Assembly (NCBI GenBank): GCA_022478985.1
Contig: JAKSZP010002706.1
Span: 124,001-188,000, forward strand
Direction: 5' to 3'
DNA length: 64,000 bases
Origin: Massospora cicadina
Taxonomy: Eukaryota; Entomophthoromycota; Entomophthoromycetes; Entomophthorales; Entomophthoraceae
A program made the translations under genes and the position numbers. Positions 44,273-54,299 of the stretch are shown piece after piece. The notes below the pieces were generated by a model, which was given only the letters and a program-made list of their open reading frames with translations, searched no databases and had not been told where the DNA came from. Each line of letters opens with the position of its first letter. The stretch's first letter is position 1.

Positions 44273-45680
44273 AAGGCGCTTAAGTAAGCGTTACTCAATG
44301 ACAAAGGACATACAAGCTGACTATAATGCAGTGGGACCTACACCTCCCCCTTGACGAGTTAATAAGGCCGTTTATATCGCCAACAATAAGGGTAATAACC
44401 AAAGTATAAAAACAAAACTTCCTGAACGCTTGCCTTGTTGAAGTATTAACTGCAATAAGTGTCAATAACCTGGTCACTTTTATAAATCTCATCCATTACT
44501 TAAAATATGAAAAGAAGGACATTCCTCCTAAAGAGGATACCTAACCCCATCAACTGGGTGGATCTTCACACTGAGGGTGAAGATGACCAAGAAAATGATG
44601 ATTTGGCTAGCGCAAAATACCAAGTGTTAAGGCACCTAGCATGGTAGCTATGCCTGCTAGATTGAGAGCCCATGGCACTATCAGATCTAAATCAAGTAAT
44701 ACCTACTTAGCACAAGCAATTAGCCTACCTGGACCATCAATTCATTTGAATAAAGAGAGAAGTTATTTATGGCTACCTTTAAGGACTTGGCACCAGGTGA
44801 CGATGATACTGTATTTGTAAATCAAGTGCTTCTGCTCTGAAATAGTTTGAGGAATCTTCTACTGACGTGCTGACCAATAAAAACTTTTTGGCAAGAGCGT
44901 AACAAAAGTGAAAATAATCATTTATAAGGAGCGCACTTGAATAGTACTAGTATTGGGGCTCCAGCTATAATCTTCTCATCAAAACTCATGAAGAAATTAA
45001 AACTTATGGCCAATATCAACTTCAACTGAATTACCACACTGCAGGACTCAACAATACCAGTGTTCTAGGAATTATTCCACGTTACGCTTATGATTTGGGA
45101 GCATGGTCCTGATAGCACTGATAGTGATTTTGGACAACAACCACTGGAGTTTCTTGATAAGGACAAAATCTATGTTTAAATTATGAGCAAAGATTGATTT
45201 CACCACCAACATTGTGAGTATTTGAGTTATCAACTTCCCCTGGTATTAAAGATAAAGAATGTCAAATTCGCGGAAAATTATATGTGCTTGGTTGAAACAG
45301 ACTAATATATCTACCCCATACGCTACACCCTGACTAATAAAGTTGTAAAGCAACTACCGCCTATTGTTAGCACAGAGGAAGGACTCGCAATGAGCTCAAG
45401 CAAAGCCATAGAGATTTGACCAAGGAATCAACACAGGATGACCCTGTCAATTAGAATGAAGATTCTGACTGACACTATATTGGAAGTATACAGCCGTTAT
45501 TGAATCTGCTAACAAGAAAATAGAGTACTACCAGGATTTTGACACCGCCTACTTTGGAGAGCTGAACATCATGTTGACAAACATCACTACCCAACCTATA
45601 TCAGGTCAAAAAGGACAAGTTTTTGCACTAGCCTGGCTAACCAATTTCCAAGTAATAGAATTTTTCCATTCAGTAGGGGA
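44273..45680 (+). pseudogene. Gypsy G gag end and spacer to pol (decayed)
   Basis: A knuckle is readable at 44451-44492: CNKCQ, a stop, PGHFYKSH; the last ligand is His instead of Cys and one codon is a stop. Beyond it, 44900-45400 holds protein-like fragments such as ELFHVTLMIWEHGPDSTDSD and CLVETD.YIYPIRYTL, without a clear protease DTG site. No open frame of note. Confidence 0.5.
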
Positions 45681-45682
45681 TT

Positions 45683-46620
45683 TTGACAAGCTCAGGTTTA
45701 GGAGATGTGATCCCTAAGCAGAAGAAGAAGTTTGATGAACCTTTGGATGATTTTAAATACATCTTCAGTATCAGCACCGATGATTATGGCCTATTTAAGG
45801 GCGAGGGCCACAAGATGGATATCAGTTTCCGCTATACATCTAAGTCAAAACTCTACCATCTTTCAAAAGTGGAGGAAAAGTTATCACAAAAGAGCTCAAC
45901 CAACTATCCAAAGCATGGTGGATTAGATCTTCAAAGATCCCAAGGGCATTTTCTTTATTTCTGGTATGCAAAAAGGATGAAACCCATAGAGTAGTCATGG
46001 AAAAGAGGCGCCTAAAAATGAGATAACCAAGAGGGACTTGTACCCACTAACATACATTGATGACGCTTTGAAATGCTTGGTCAGCTCTAATTACTTTTTA
46101 GGCAATAGATCTAGCCAACGGTTACTGGCAGATGGAGCTCTCGTCCAAGAATCAGGAGAATTGCCCTCATCAGTAGCTAGGGATTGTTTGAACCCATGAG
46201 GATGTCACATGGGCTCTGCAACGCCCCAGCTACCTTCCAGCACGTGATGGATTGTATTTTTGCGATCTAAAGCTAATTAGTGTCTTGATATACCTCAACA
46301 ACATCACCATGCTCAGCTGAACGTTTCAAGAGCATCTGCAGCACCTCCAGGAGATCTTTATGCGGTTACTCACATATAACTTGGAGTTGAAACAAAGCAA
46401 TAGTGCCTTCCTCAAGAGACATCTAGAGTTTCTAGGCCACGAGAATAGCCCTAGCGGGATTAAGCCTCAAGATAAGAAGGTGAACGCCATTGTGGCAATG
46501 GAGCCACCAAGGAGCATTATGGATGCCCAAGTGTTTCTTGGAATGGTGGGGTACTAAAGACATTTCATCCCTCTTTTCGCGGACTTAGCAGACCCTTCAC
46601 ATACCTCTTGCTAAAGAGAC
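45683..46620 (+). pseudogene. Gypsy G reverse transcriptase (broken)
   Basis: The 45683-45994 segment gives DFKYIFSISTDDYGLFKGEG and a degraded GxIxPSxSP block. Near 46100 comes AIDLANGYWQMELSSKNQ, then LCNAPATFQHVMD near 46217 across frames. The catalytic box is YLNN (LIYLNNITM near 46290) instead of YxDD. The 46360-46557 segment carries the thumb, KRHLEFLGHENSPSGIKPQD and AQVFLGMVGY. Confidence 0.8.
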
Positions 46621-46659
46621 AAAGTTCAAGTGGGGCCTGGAGCAAGAGTAGCCCTTTGA

Positions 46660-47099
46660 GGAATTAAAATCATGATTGGTATAGGCACCAATCTTGGCCT
46701 ATCCTGAATTCAACATGAATTTATCCTATAGACTGACACCAGTAATGAAGGACTTGGCGCGACCTTGGCACAGTTAGATGAAGACAGGGCGGATCAACCA
46801 ATTGAGTACTACTAAAAGGTTTTTAAAAAAGCGGATGAGAACTACTGGTCATTGTGTTCACGTGCTTTGTGGTGCTCAAAGCAGTAAAACACTTCAGGCC
46901 TCATTTTTACAGGGTCCATTTTAAAGGTCACAAAACATGAATCGCTCCATAAGTTAAGAAATATGAAGGATTCCTATGGACGCCTTGCACGTTGGATGCA
47001 CTCCTTCAGGGATATAAATTCATAATAATACATCAGGAAGGAGATAACCACCTTAACGCGGATGGCTTGTCAAGATTACAGATGTTCCACTTACAAGCA
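46660..47099 (+). pseudogene. Gypsy G RNase H (decayed)
   Basis: Fragments across frames: PILAYPEFNMN near 46690, QTDTSNEGLGATLAQLDED near 46730 (TDAS-like site), the ENYW..CALCVVLKAVKHFR region near 46840-46900, HKLRNMKDSYGRLARWM near 46950, and NADGLSRLQM near 47060, the usual DALSR end. Confidence 0.65.
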
Positions 47100-47115
47100 C
47101 CTGAGAATGATCACC
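47100..47115. repeat. Target-site duplication around the 29-bp LINE-2 tail, left copy
   Basis: CCTGAGAATGATCACC versus CCTGAGAGTGATCACC at 47145-47160, one mismatch in 16. TTT follows both copies, so the boundary is ambiguous by up to 3 bp. Confidence 0.8.
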
Positions 47116-47144
47116 TTTTTTTAGTACTAGATGGTCCCAACCCG
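47116..47144 (-). mobile_element. 29-bp LINE-2 3'-end micro-insertion
   Basis: On the minus strand this reads CGGGTTGGGACCATCTAG then TACTAAAAAAA, identical to the last bases of LINE-2 (11684-11712, allowing for A-run length). It is flanked by 16-bp near-perfect direct repeats. The simplest reading is a target-primed insertion that aborted after copying about 22 bp upstream of the poly(A). Confidence 0.85.
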
Positions 47145-47160
47145 CCTGAGAGTGATCACC

Positions 47161-48353
47161 TTTAAGGCCTAATTGGGTTATCAGAAGAGTCCTGTCAGGA
47201 TGAGTTCTAGGAAGTCAAGAGCGTTTTGAGGAAACGTTCCAAAGCCGCTCAGCGTTTTGATGAAATACTACAGAAGAAGATACAAAACAAGTGGTACTCA
47301 TATATACAGCCTAGATATCGCATGAAATTGGTGATGGAGGCCCACAAACATGAGGGCTATGGAAGATTATAAAAGATGTTGGCATACCTGAAATAGAGGT
47401 TCTACTGAGATATTGTCAGACGAAGTGCATCTAGCCTGGAAATTGTGCATACCTTGTGCATTTTTTCCGCTGGAGAATAAATGTGAGTTAAGCCAATTCC
47501 CCCCACTACATCCTTCTTTTATATCTTAATTGAAGTGGTGGGACCTTTTCCAACTGCCCCGTAGGATTCAAGTTTATCCTAGTCGCTAATGGACACTTCA
47601 CCTAGTGGGTGATGATGCAGTAAAAATGTACACCACAAACTCCACTGTTCACTTCCTATACAACCAAGCTAACACAAGGCATGGTTTCACTCATGTTTAA
47701 CTGTCTGACAATAGGAAGAACTTTATATCAGACGTAGTGGGAAAGCTGATGGTTCTAGTGAGAGTTAAACAGCAGTTCACTACCCCCTATAATAATCCTC
47801 CAATGGAAGTGTAAACAAGTTAATGGGACTTTAGGAGGTATTTTAAAGAAGATGGTCCTCAATTACAAATCAAAATGGGATCTGTTGCTGCCCTTGGTGT
47901 TTTGGCTTACAGGTAAGCCATAACTAAGTATTTGGGATGTCCCCTTTCAAAGCCCTGTATGAGAGAGAGGCAGCTCTGATGACCCTTCTATCACTGATCA
48001 TATCAGCATTTTGGAAGAATTTGCCACCTGGAAGTTACCAGCAGGAATTAGCTGACTAGCTCATAAGAATTCAGTTAGAGGCTTCAAACAGCATTGAAGC
48101 AAGTATCCCTCAGAGACAATGAGAGAGTCAAAAATGCGCTAGGCTACCTGAGTTCAGCTTAGTACAAGGATTTGTTTTACCACCTGTGGGGAACAAAACA
48201 TGAGAAATTACAGGCCATTTGGACTGGGCCTGCCACTGTCTTAATAAAGAGAGAGCATAATAATACATCAAATGATGATACTAACGTTTTATATCTTAAA
48301 GTACTTTCCTGGCACCTCAGATTATTACCTGGGTCTCATATTAGGAGGGAAAG
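47161..48353 (+). pseudogene. Gypsy G integrase (decayed; frame runs into the LTR)
   Basis: Fragments: MEAHKHEGYGRL near 47336 (zinc-binding His pair), CLEIVHTLCI near 47440, IEVVGPFPTAP near 47535, LSDNRKNFISDVVGKL near 47703 (second catalytic Asp kept), and the VNGTLGGILKKM region near 47817. The 48172-48483 open segment has the C-terminal module HEKLQAIWTGPATVLIKR and continues past the putative LTR start at 48354 to a stop at 48481. Confidence 0.72.
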
Positions 48354-49247
48354 TGTTTCAAATGAGGCTGTGGCTAATACAGAAGATTATTTTGACCAGT
48401 GGAATGACTGTATTAACCTCAAGCCAGCAGAGGTACATTTGACCAACCCGCCACAGATGGTGGCGATCATGGCCCTTTTATAGATATGGGTAAGCAAAGA
48501 AACCTTCAGCAAAGTTGCGATGATGTCATGCAAAATAAGTTTTGCCTTCAAGAGTCGAAGGATTTATTATATGGAGATGATGACACTTCTGAAACATACT
48601 ATGAAAACTGACACCCTTCTATCTTTGGGGGTCAAAATCATTTGATTTTCTATGATGATGCTATGTAGAGCCAACTGAATTATGCTGATGAGAGCATTCA
48701 AGGATTAAAAGTGAATATTACTAAACCTGGTAATTATCCATTCTCAAGAGTTACAAAAAAATCCGATATGAGGCACATTGTAGGAGCGCTATTGCTCAAA
48801 CCTGAAGTTAAAATGAGTATTAAAAAATTTAGTGTCAAACCAATATCAAAAGAAGGTAAAATTGCCCAACACCCAACAGCGGGGACTAGTGAAAGAGCCC
48901 TGCACACCCAGGTTCAGGAAAACCACCGAAAGATGGAGCTCATGGTTACAATAATTAGCCCAAATGAATAAAGATACAAATTAGCAGTCAAGACGTCTGG
49001 CTATAAGATCTTGTAAATCTTCAAATTGAAGCCCATATACCCAAATACTTTTCAATAGTACATTCATATTATATCCTAAATTTCCTTTTAAGTATAAAAA
49101 TGTTTCACTTTTTTATATTTTTATAAAAAAATTTCCACATAATCTCAAGTCTATCTTTTTGCTTGCACTTATAGTTGTTTAAGTGATTTAATAACTAGTA
49201 ATCATTCTGGGATTACTATAAATACATTTAAAAACCGGTCTGAGATT
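48354..49247 (+). repeat. Gypsy G 3' LTR (approximate ends)
   Basis: Partner of 34277-35215. It starts TGTTTCAAATGAGGCTG after the purine run AGGAGGGAAAG. The open segment 48711-48971 (86 codons) lies wholly inside and has no recognisable domain. Confidence 0.7.
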
Positions 49248-50450
49248 GTAAGTATGGGGGAGCGTCCCCTTTGCTTGGACTGGGTGGTATTCTCATTCCT
49301 TACAAATTAGGGTCTGAGAATGGCAGCTGTCCCCTCATCTCACAGGGCGACATCGCCCATGTAGTAGATGTAAGATGGGTAAAGCCCTCCCTTTGAAGTT
49401 TCCTTCACCCATCCCTGCATTAACTTCAGCCAGATTAGTACGGAAAAATGAGGGAATTCGTGCCAAGTTATCTGGAAATTGTCATCTCCCATGAGGCAAA
49501 GATACCGCATGAAGTTGATGGCAACAAGCTCTTGACATCAAGGCCTGAGAATCCCAAACCCTCGGTAACAAATCCTGAAGGGCACATACTTTCATATAAT
49601 GAATTATATAATGATATAGTATCAAATGTGGAACCGACCTTCCTCCATGCAGCGCTAAAGGCAGTTGGTATTCCTAAATCTTTTAGATCTTGGATATAAC
49701 GCTTTACTCAGGCCTTATCACCAAAGTAGTTGTCACCAAAAGCGTAACTAACAATATCCTGTTGGGCAGGTATCTGACAAGGTGATCACATGTCACCAAT
49801 CCTTTTTATTTTTTCAGAAAACATACTATTGGCTGTGGCAGACACAAAACTCTGGGGCTTAATAGACCCTAACCAAATGCCATTGAAAATGCTAGCCTTT
49901 GCAGATGATATGGTAGTGGGTATCAGTTCACCAACAAACCTTCAGGGTTCTGAGAAGCTCCTGGACCTATACAAGTTATCATTGAACGTTAAGATTAACT
50001 TAGAAAAAGCCTCAGTAATGAGGATTAGCATTCTAAAATTCACCCGATGACTGCTACAACTCTAATTTAAAACTCACAGATGATTTAATACCTTAGGATA
50101 CTCCTTAATGACAAAGGGCCAGCAGTATTTAAAACTGAACAAGAGGTGCTATTGAGTCTGTGGCCTAAATGGCTTCTGGGAAAATGCAAGTCTATGTGTT
50201 AAATTCTGAGGATCGCTTGCTTGATAAATTTGCTCCTGCACGCTTAATCAGGTTGAAGTTTGGCCAAATGATCCTCAATTTTGCCAGTGTCTTACGGTAC
50301 TTTGACCATTTGGAAAGCTCACTAGGCGTATTCAAGTAACCCTGACTTTTCTGGTCAATTTTGGGCTCAATTTTCCCTTCATATTTTGGAACTTCTACTA
50401 AGGCAGACAAAGGTACAAGCTGTGTATTCTAAAAAACTAGCTTGTCAACA
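49248..50450 (+). mobile_element. LINE-3 fragment: GC-rich 5' region joined to RT remnant
   Basis: The first 0.2 kb (GTAAGT, GGGGGAGCGTCCCCTTTG, then CTCACAGGGCGAC near 49340 and CTTCAGCCAGATTAGTA near 49426) has a clear relative at 61099-61330. RT sequence follows from about 49600 with no endonuclease between, so the copy is internally deleted. The right end near 50450 is approximate. Two fragments do not define the family's full structure. Confidence 0.65.
49600..50410 (+). pseudogene. LINE-3 reverse transcriptase remnant
   Basis: The 49448-49699 segment ends HAALKAVGIPKSFRSWI, the RT region before the GLRQGDP motif. The 49790-50050 segment begins after a degraded QGDHMSPILF (QGDPLSP in LINE-1) and has the catalytic box MLAFADDMVVGI at about residues 37-48, then SLNVKINLEKAS. 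Further on, FNTLGYSLMTKGQQYL near 50090 matches HLGVWMEAGGYAS of LINE-1, and RILRIACLINLLLHA near 50200 matches ILANSMILSKVWFGAHA. Several stops are present. Confidence 0.8.
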
Positions 50451-51099
50451 CCCTCCAAAAGAGACTTCATATAAAAACCAGTAAGAAAATTAAATAATTA
50501 AATCTTTATTAAGACTATATTATTTGATGATTATTCTTTAGGCCAGGCGCAGTATTTATACTTCTAGGGCAGCTTCTGGCCACATTTTAAGCAAGCAATT
50601 TTCACAAATTATTTTCCAACTCAGTTTGGCCCTGACCTGATACAACTATGACCTTTCTTAGGTTTATTAGTGACAAATTACTCTCAGATTTTGGAGGCTT
50701 TCAAGGACAAAAATCACAATAAGAACGTGCAAAATTGCCTAGGATCCTCTCAACTTGAGTTTTTGGCATACTGTTGATAAAATAGATTTTATGTGATATT
50801 TTGGCATCACCTAAAGTAAATGATGCACCCCTAATTGGGACGTCAGAAGGCCTCTCTCAATAGCACTAGGTTAACCCATTTGGGTGGTCCATGTGAAAGT
50901 GCTATTGTGCTGATTGTAAAGATTAAAATATAAATTTCACCATAGAGTGGGAAATCAATCACATTTTTTACATCTATTTGTCCATGAAATTTTTAGACGT
51001 TATCTTTGGGTTGATCCCCAAACTTTTTCTTATGGTGAACAACTTACATTGTTCCTGATTAGTTGGGAAAAAATGCTGAATTTTATTGTAGTAATAATT
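50451..51099. other. AT-rich spacer, nothing recognised
   Basis: No protein motif, LTR boundary or repeat partner was seen in this stretch. By position it may be remains of gypsy E or F LTR sequence. Confidence 0.3.
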
Positions 51100-51111
51100 A
51101 GTCTGAATGTG
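51100..51111. repeat. Target-site duplication of SINE, left copy
   Basis: AGTCTGAATGTG, 12 bp, identical to 51408-51419. Confidence 0.9.
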
Positions 51112-51407
51112 AGGGGGTGGAAGGTGAGTCAGTAAGGGTGTACAGTTACCAACCTGAAGGTTGCAGGTTCAATTCCCGCCCTTCGCACATCAATTAGGTG
51201 CCAGCCAAAGGAAGCTATTGGCAGTTAGTAGGTCTAATAACACGAAAACCTTACCCATGATGTAACCAGAAAAATCTGTGTCCCAATTTGTAGGTGGAAA
51301 AACTTTCTTCGATGGAGTTGACCCTGTTCAGGTTTCATGTCATTTCTTTCTTTCTTTTGGTAATGCCTGTCCCCTGGTCAGCTTGCCTCAGTTAAATAAA
51401 ATAAATA
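51112..51407 (+). mobile_element. tRNA-derived SINE with LINE-1-like 3' end
   Basis: 296 bp between perfect 12-bp direct repeats. Head: A-box-like TGAGTCAGTAAGG at 51125-51137 and B box GGTTCAATTCC at 51166-51176, 41 bp apart, as in a tRNA gene promoter for RNA polymerase III; a T-arm and partial acceptor pairing (GGAAGG with CCTTC) remain. The body has no coding capacity. The 3' end CCTGTCCCCTGGTCAGC ... TTAAAT matches the LINE-1 terminus TCCGTCCCATGGTCAGC ... TTAAAT, about 25 of 32 positions by eye, followed by an A-rich AAATAAAATAAATA tail. Confidence 0.82.
51125..51176 (+). promoter_or_regulatory. Internal Pol III promoter (A and B boxes) of the SINE
   Basis: A box close to TRGYNNARNNGG with the third base changed; B box matches GGTTCRANTCC at all but the purine-tolerant position. 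As a tRNA it fails: the anticodon loop is not 7 nt with a U before the anticodon, and two acceptor pairs are lost. Confidence 0.7.
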
Positions 51408-51419
51408 AGTCTGAATGTG
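51408..51419. repeat. Target-site duplication of SINE, right copy
   Basis: AGTCTGAATGTG, directly after the A-rich tail. Confidence 0.9.
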
Positions 51420-51805
51420 CAAGTGTATCAGCCCAAGCTTTTGATAGAATAATGGAATTAAATTGACATTGAGATATTTGGCCCAAGCCATGTAATTGCA
51501 ATAGGCTTTAAGTTGAGAATTAGAGTATTAACCCAAGTTTTGGGAGGATAATTGGCCTGATCTGATGGTTTTTGAAGGGTTTATTTTTAGGTCAACCACC
51601 AGAATTTGACATTTCTCCCACTTGACTCAAACATAAGCCCTAAGATTCCCAATTAGCCTTATTAATCTAGTCATCTGTTAATTCTGACCCAAACTGCCAA
51701 TAGAGTAGGAAATTGCATAACCTTAACTTCAGTTCTAATTGCTGACGAATCTGGAGTTGGATCTTCTCCCCATTCTCAAGTGCAAACTAAAGTCTTAATT
51801 AGCTT
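51420..51805. other. AT-rich stretch left of LINE-1 beta, no gene
   Basis: No coding motif. Since gypsy E sequence resumes directly on the far side of LINE-1 beta, this is probably the downstream (LTR) part of E on the minus strand. Confidence 0.35.
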
Positions 51806-51823
51806 AAAATCATTATATATATT
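51806..51823. repeat. Target-site duplication of LINE-1 beta, left copy
   Basis: AAAATCATTATATATATT, 18 bp, identical to 57141-57158. Confidence 0.95.
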
Positions 51824-51874
51824 AAAAAGCTTTTCTTTCCAATTACTATCACTTTTAGCAACTTTTCTTTCTCG

Positions 51875-53155
51875 TTGCAATCACTTTTGCAACCTATTCA
51901 ATTCAAGACTGAATCTAGTTTGATAATCTCACAGAGGAGATTAGTCTGCGCCCATGTCAGGGAGCAGTTGGGCAAGCAAAGTAAGAGGAGCAGGTGGAAG
52001 GCCCGCGGCCTCCAACGTTTGAAAATGCCCGGAGAATCTGGCGGAATAGACAAAAATTTTAAAAAACTGGCAGTCACAATTTCCCCGGAGATACTCGCAT
52101 GGAAATCACGATGCAACCAGTACATCAACACGCCACACTCCCAGCCACTTTTGTTGGTGGAATTCAGAGTCCGCGTGTTTCTGGGCATCCAAAAAACGGC
52201 CTTATGGGAAAAATTTTGTGAAGATGTGCACACAATTTTCCTGACCATGGTGTACGTTGCACCTCACTCCATGTCACGCGGTTGGCTAGACCTAGGTTTC
52301 AAAAGCAAAAAGGCAGCAGATGAGGCTGCAGTGGTGCGTGTAGTGGTCGACCTCCCTGAAGGGCAATGGGTCGTCGAAACCAAACGCACCAGATGGACAA
52401 AATAAAACCAAATTTTCCTCACATTTGACTTTTTGCCTACTACAGTAAAACGTGACATTTTGGAACAATACCTGAAAGATGGTCTCGCCGTATATGGCAA
52501 AATACAATCTTTTGAAATGCAACACTTCACTCTGATGCCACACCTGTGCACCAGCAAAGCCATTGCAGTTCTGACCCCAACTGAGGAGATCGCAAAGGAT
52601 CTAACCCAGATCCTGCACTCCACTTTTATTGATATCGCAGGGCATACCACCCACCCATTCCATGTGACCGTGGACAGCGCGCCCCCCATTTGCACCCACT
52701 GTGACGCGTTTGGCCATAAGGCACATGCATGCCCCATCAAGGAGGGCGTCACATTCCAAGAGCACCCCTCGGCAGCCGTGGCCAATGGAGAGGCGCACTA
52801 CGAACCAACTGCAAGCACCAAGGAGGCTTTCCCGTGGGGAGCACAAGGCTGCTACCTACTGGTAAAGCCTATCTCCTCACAAGAGCAGAAGAAGGCCAAG
52901 CAGGCCCATAGGGCTGCAGCCAAAGAAGCAGCCAAAGCCACCACCACTATCCCACACTCACAATGCCAGGAGGACATGGAAACCTTTGTGGCAGAAGCAA
53001 CTTGGGAATCCATCAACCAATCAGATTGGGAAGCCCATGCTGAGCGGGCCACTCAATCTGAGGATCTGATAAGAGATTTGATCTCACCCAATCGTTGCAC
53101 CCAAGCTCCAGTTGAAACTGACTTGGGACCTATCCCAACTGAAAAAAAATTTTGA
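51875..53155 (+). pseudogene. LINE-1 ORF1 (nucleic-acid-binding protein) with one in-frame stop
   Basis: The segments 51875-52405 and 52433-53155 are in the same frame, split by a single TAA at 52403-52405 (AGATGGACAAAATAA), so one base change would separate this from an open ORF1 of about 427 codons. Order: basic N-terminus (SKRSRWKARGLQRLK), RGWLDLGFKSKKAADEAAVV, RRM-like FLPTTVKRDILEQYLKDGL, CCHC knuckle CTHCDAFGHKAHAC at 52691-52732, a Lys/Ala-rich helix (SSQEQKKAKQAHRAAAKEAA), then WESINQSDWEAHAE. Other possible starts exist; ATG 51875 is the first in frame. Confidence 0.88.
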
Positions 53156-53369
53156 CATGCTCAACGGTGCACCAAACTCATCCGCACCACAAAAAATTTG
53201 TCCGACGTCAGGAAAACAAAAAGCAAAGGCTAAAGCCAACGCGACTCTTTCTGCAAAAATCAACAAAAACTCTGATAGCATTGCTGCTAACACCCATGCT
53301 GCTGTGAAGGCCCATGGGGACCTAGAAGAGGCTGGTGGGCCCAGGGGCCCACCCCTTTGCACCTAAGGT

Positions 53370-54283
53370 GTGATGGGGGAAACCTTCACTTTAGGGATGT
53401 TGAATATCGCCGGACTTAAGGCCTCCCTGTCCCGGGATAGGAAACTGAGTTTTTTACAACACAATTTACCTGAGGATATCCTGGACAACCAGGAGTCCCA
53501 CTGTCCACGAGGTTCCGAGGAAACTTGGAAAACAATGCTCCTCCCATCCCTATCCTTTTGGTCAAAGCACTGTGGGGTGCTAATTCAGAAAAATAATTTT
53601 TCAAATTTGTATCCTCAGAAACATTCCTAAATGGCTGAGTGCTTGTTGTCACTTTCTCATGGGCTGATATAGTGCATGCAATCGTCAACATCTATGCCCC
53701 AAATGGTGCACACGAGCGTCAGGAATTTTTCTCATTGGTCAAATCCCTCCCGCTACCCCCAGATTCTTTCCTAGTTGGCGACATGAACTGTTGGCTAACC
53801 ACACCAACGGATCAGTGGCCTTCCTCACCCCACGCCCCACAGGGTCATGTAGAACTACACGTTTTAAAGACCACCCTTGGTTTAATGGATGCGCTGCCAT
53901 GACATGCCCCGCTGCTTAAAAACATGATGCATCCCCATGTCCACAACGGCCAATTAAGGTCCATGACCCGCATCGACCTTATTCTAATGCTGGCGAAATT
54001 CCAACCCCACATCTCCCACTTCAAAACAACGAAAATGGAATTCTCCGACCATCAGCTGGTCTCAATAACCTACCACCTACCTGTCACAGTTTCTAAGGCC
54101 CCGCATTGGTGCAAAATCCGCCCCCCCAAGCTCACGTCGCCAGGATTTTCCACGTGGGTGGAAGAGGCAACTTTGGCAAAAAAGTTTGTTGCACCATTTT
54201 GCATAAACCCCATTTCCACATGGGCAACTTTCAAAGAGGACACCATCCGCCACTCTCGCCATCTCTCCTCCAGATGCTCATAA
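53370..54283 (+). pseudogene. LINE-1 ORF2 endonuclease (APE-type, broken)
   Basis: The 53370-53630 segment begins MGETFTLGMLNIAGLKASLS (Asn near the N-terminus) and has NQESH with the catalytic Glu kept. A frameshift near 53632 leads to 53639-53902 with IVNIYAPNGAHERQEFF and SFLVGDMNCWLTT (GDFN-like). A TGA at 53900-53902 is followed in the same frame by 53924-54283: MTRIDLILM and EFSDHQLVSITYHLP, the terminal Asp-His pair. The domain is complete apart from one shift and one stop. Confidence 0.9.
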
Positions 54284-54299
54284 GCCACATCGGCGGTTA

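Larger units (their letters stand above)
34277..49247 (+). mobile_element. Gypsy G, Ty3/gypsy element with about 0.9-kb LTRs (decayed, carries half-LINE and gypsy D)
   Basis: Order on the plus strand: LTR, gag (split by the half-LINE at 36536-44256), RT, RNase H, integrase, LTR. Without nested insertions it is about 7.2 kb. It lies about 55 bp upstream of the gypsy F gag start. A convincing 5-bp target duplication was not found because the LTR ends are unclear. It is a different lineage from A/C/D: LTRs are twice as long and no dUTPase-like domain is visible. Confidence 0.75.

Noticed and set aside
34226..49256. TTGTAAGTAT on both sides of gypsy G as its target duplication
   Set aside because: The right copy overlaps the GTAAGT that starts the LINE-3 leader in both LINE-3 copies, and the left copy lies about 40 bp outside the LTR similarity, so it may be chance.
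51118..51190. Functional tRNA gene
   Set aside because: B box is good, but the A box has a change, two acceptor pairs fail, one T-stem pair fails and the anticodon loop is malformed. It lies inside a 296-bp unit with target duplications, so it is the head of a SINE.
52264..52785. 173-codon minus-strand frame opposite LINE-1 ORF1
   Set aside because: Shadow of ORF1 on the opposite strand; no domain and no independent signal.
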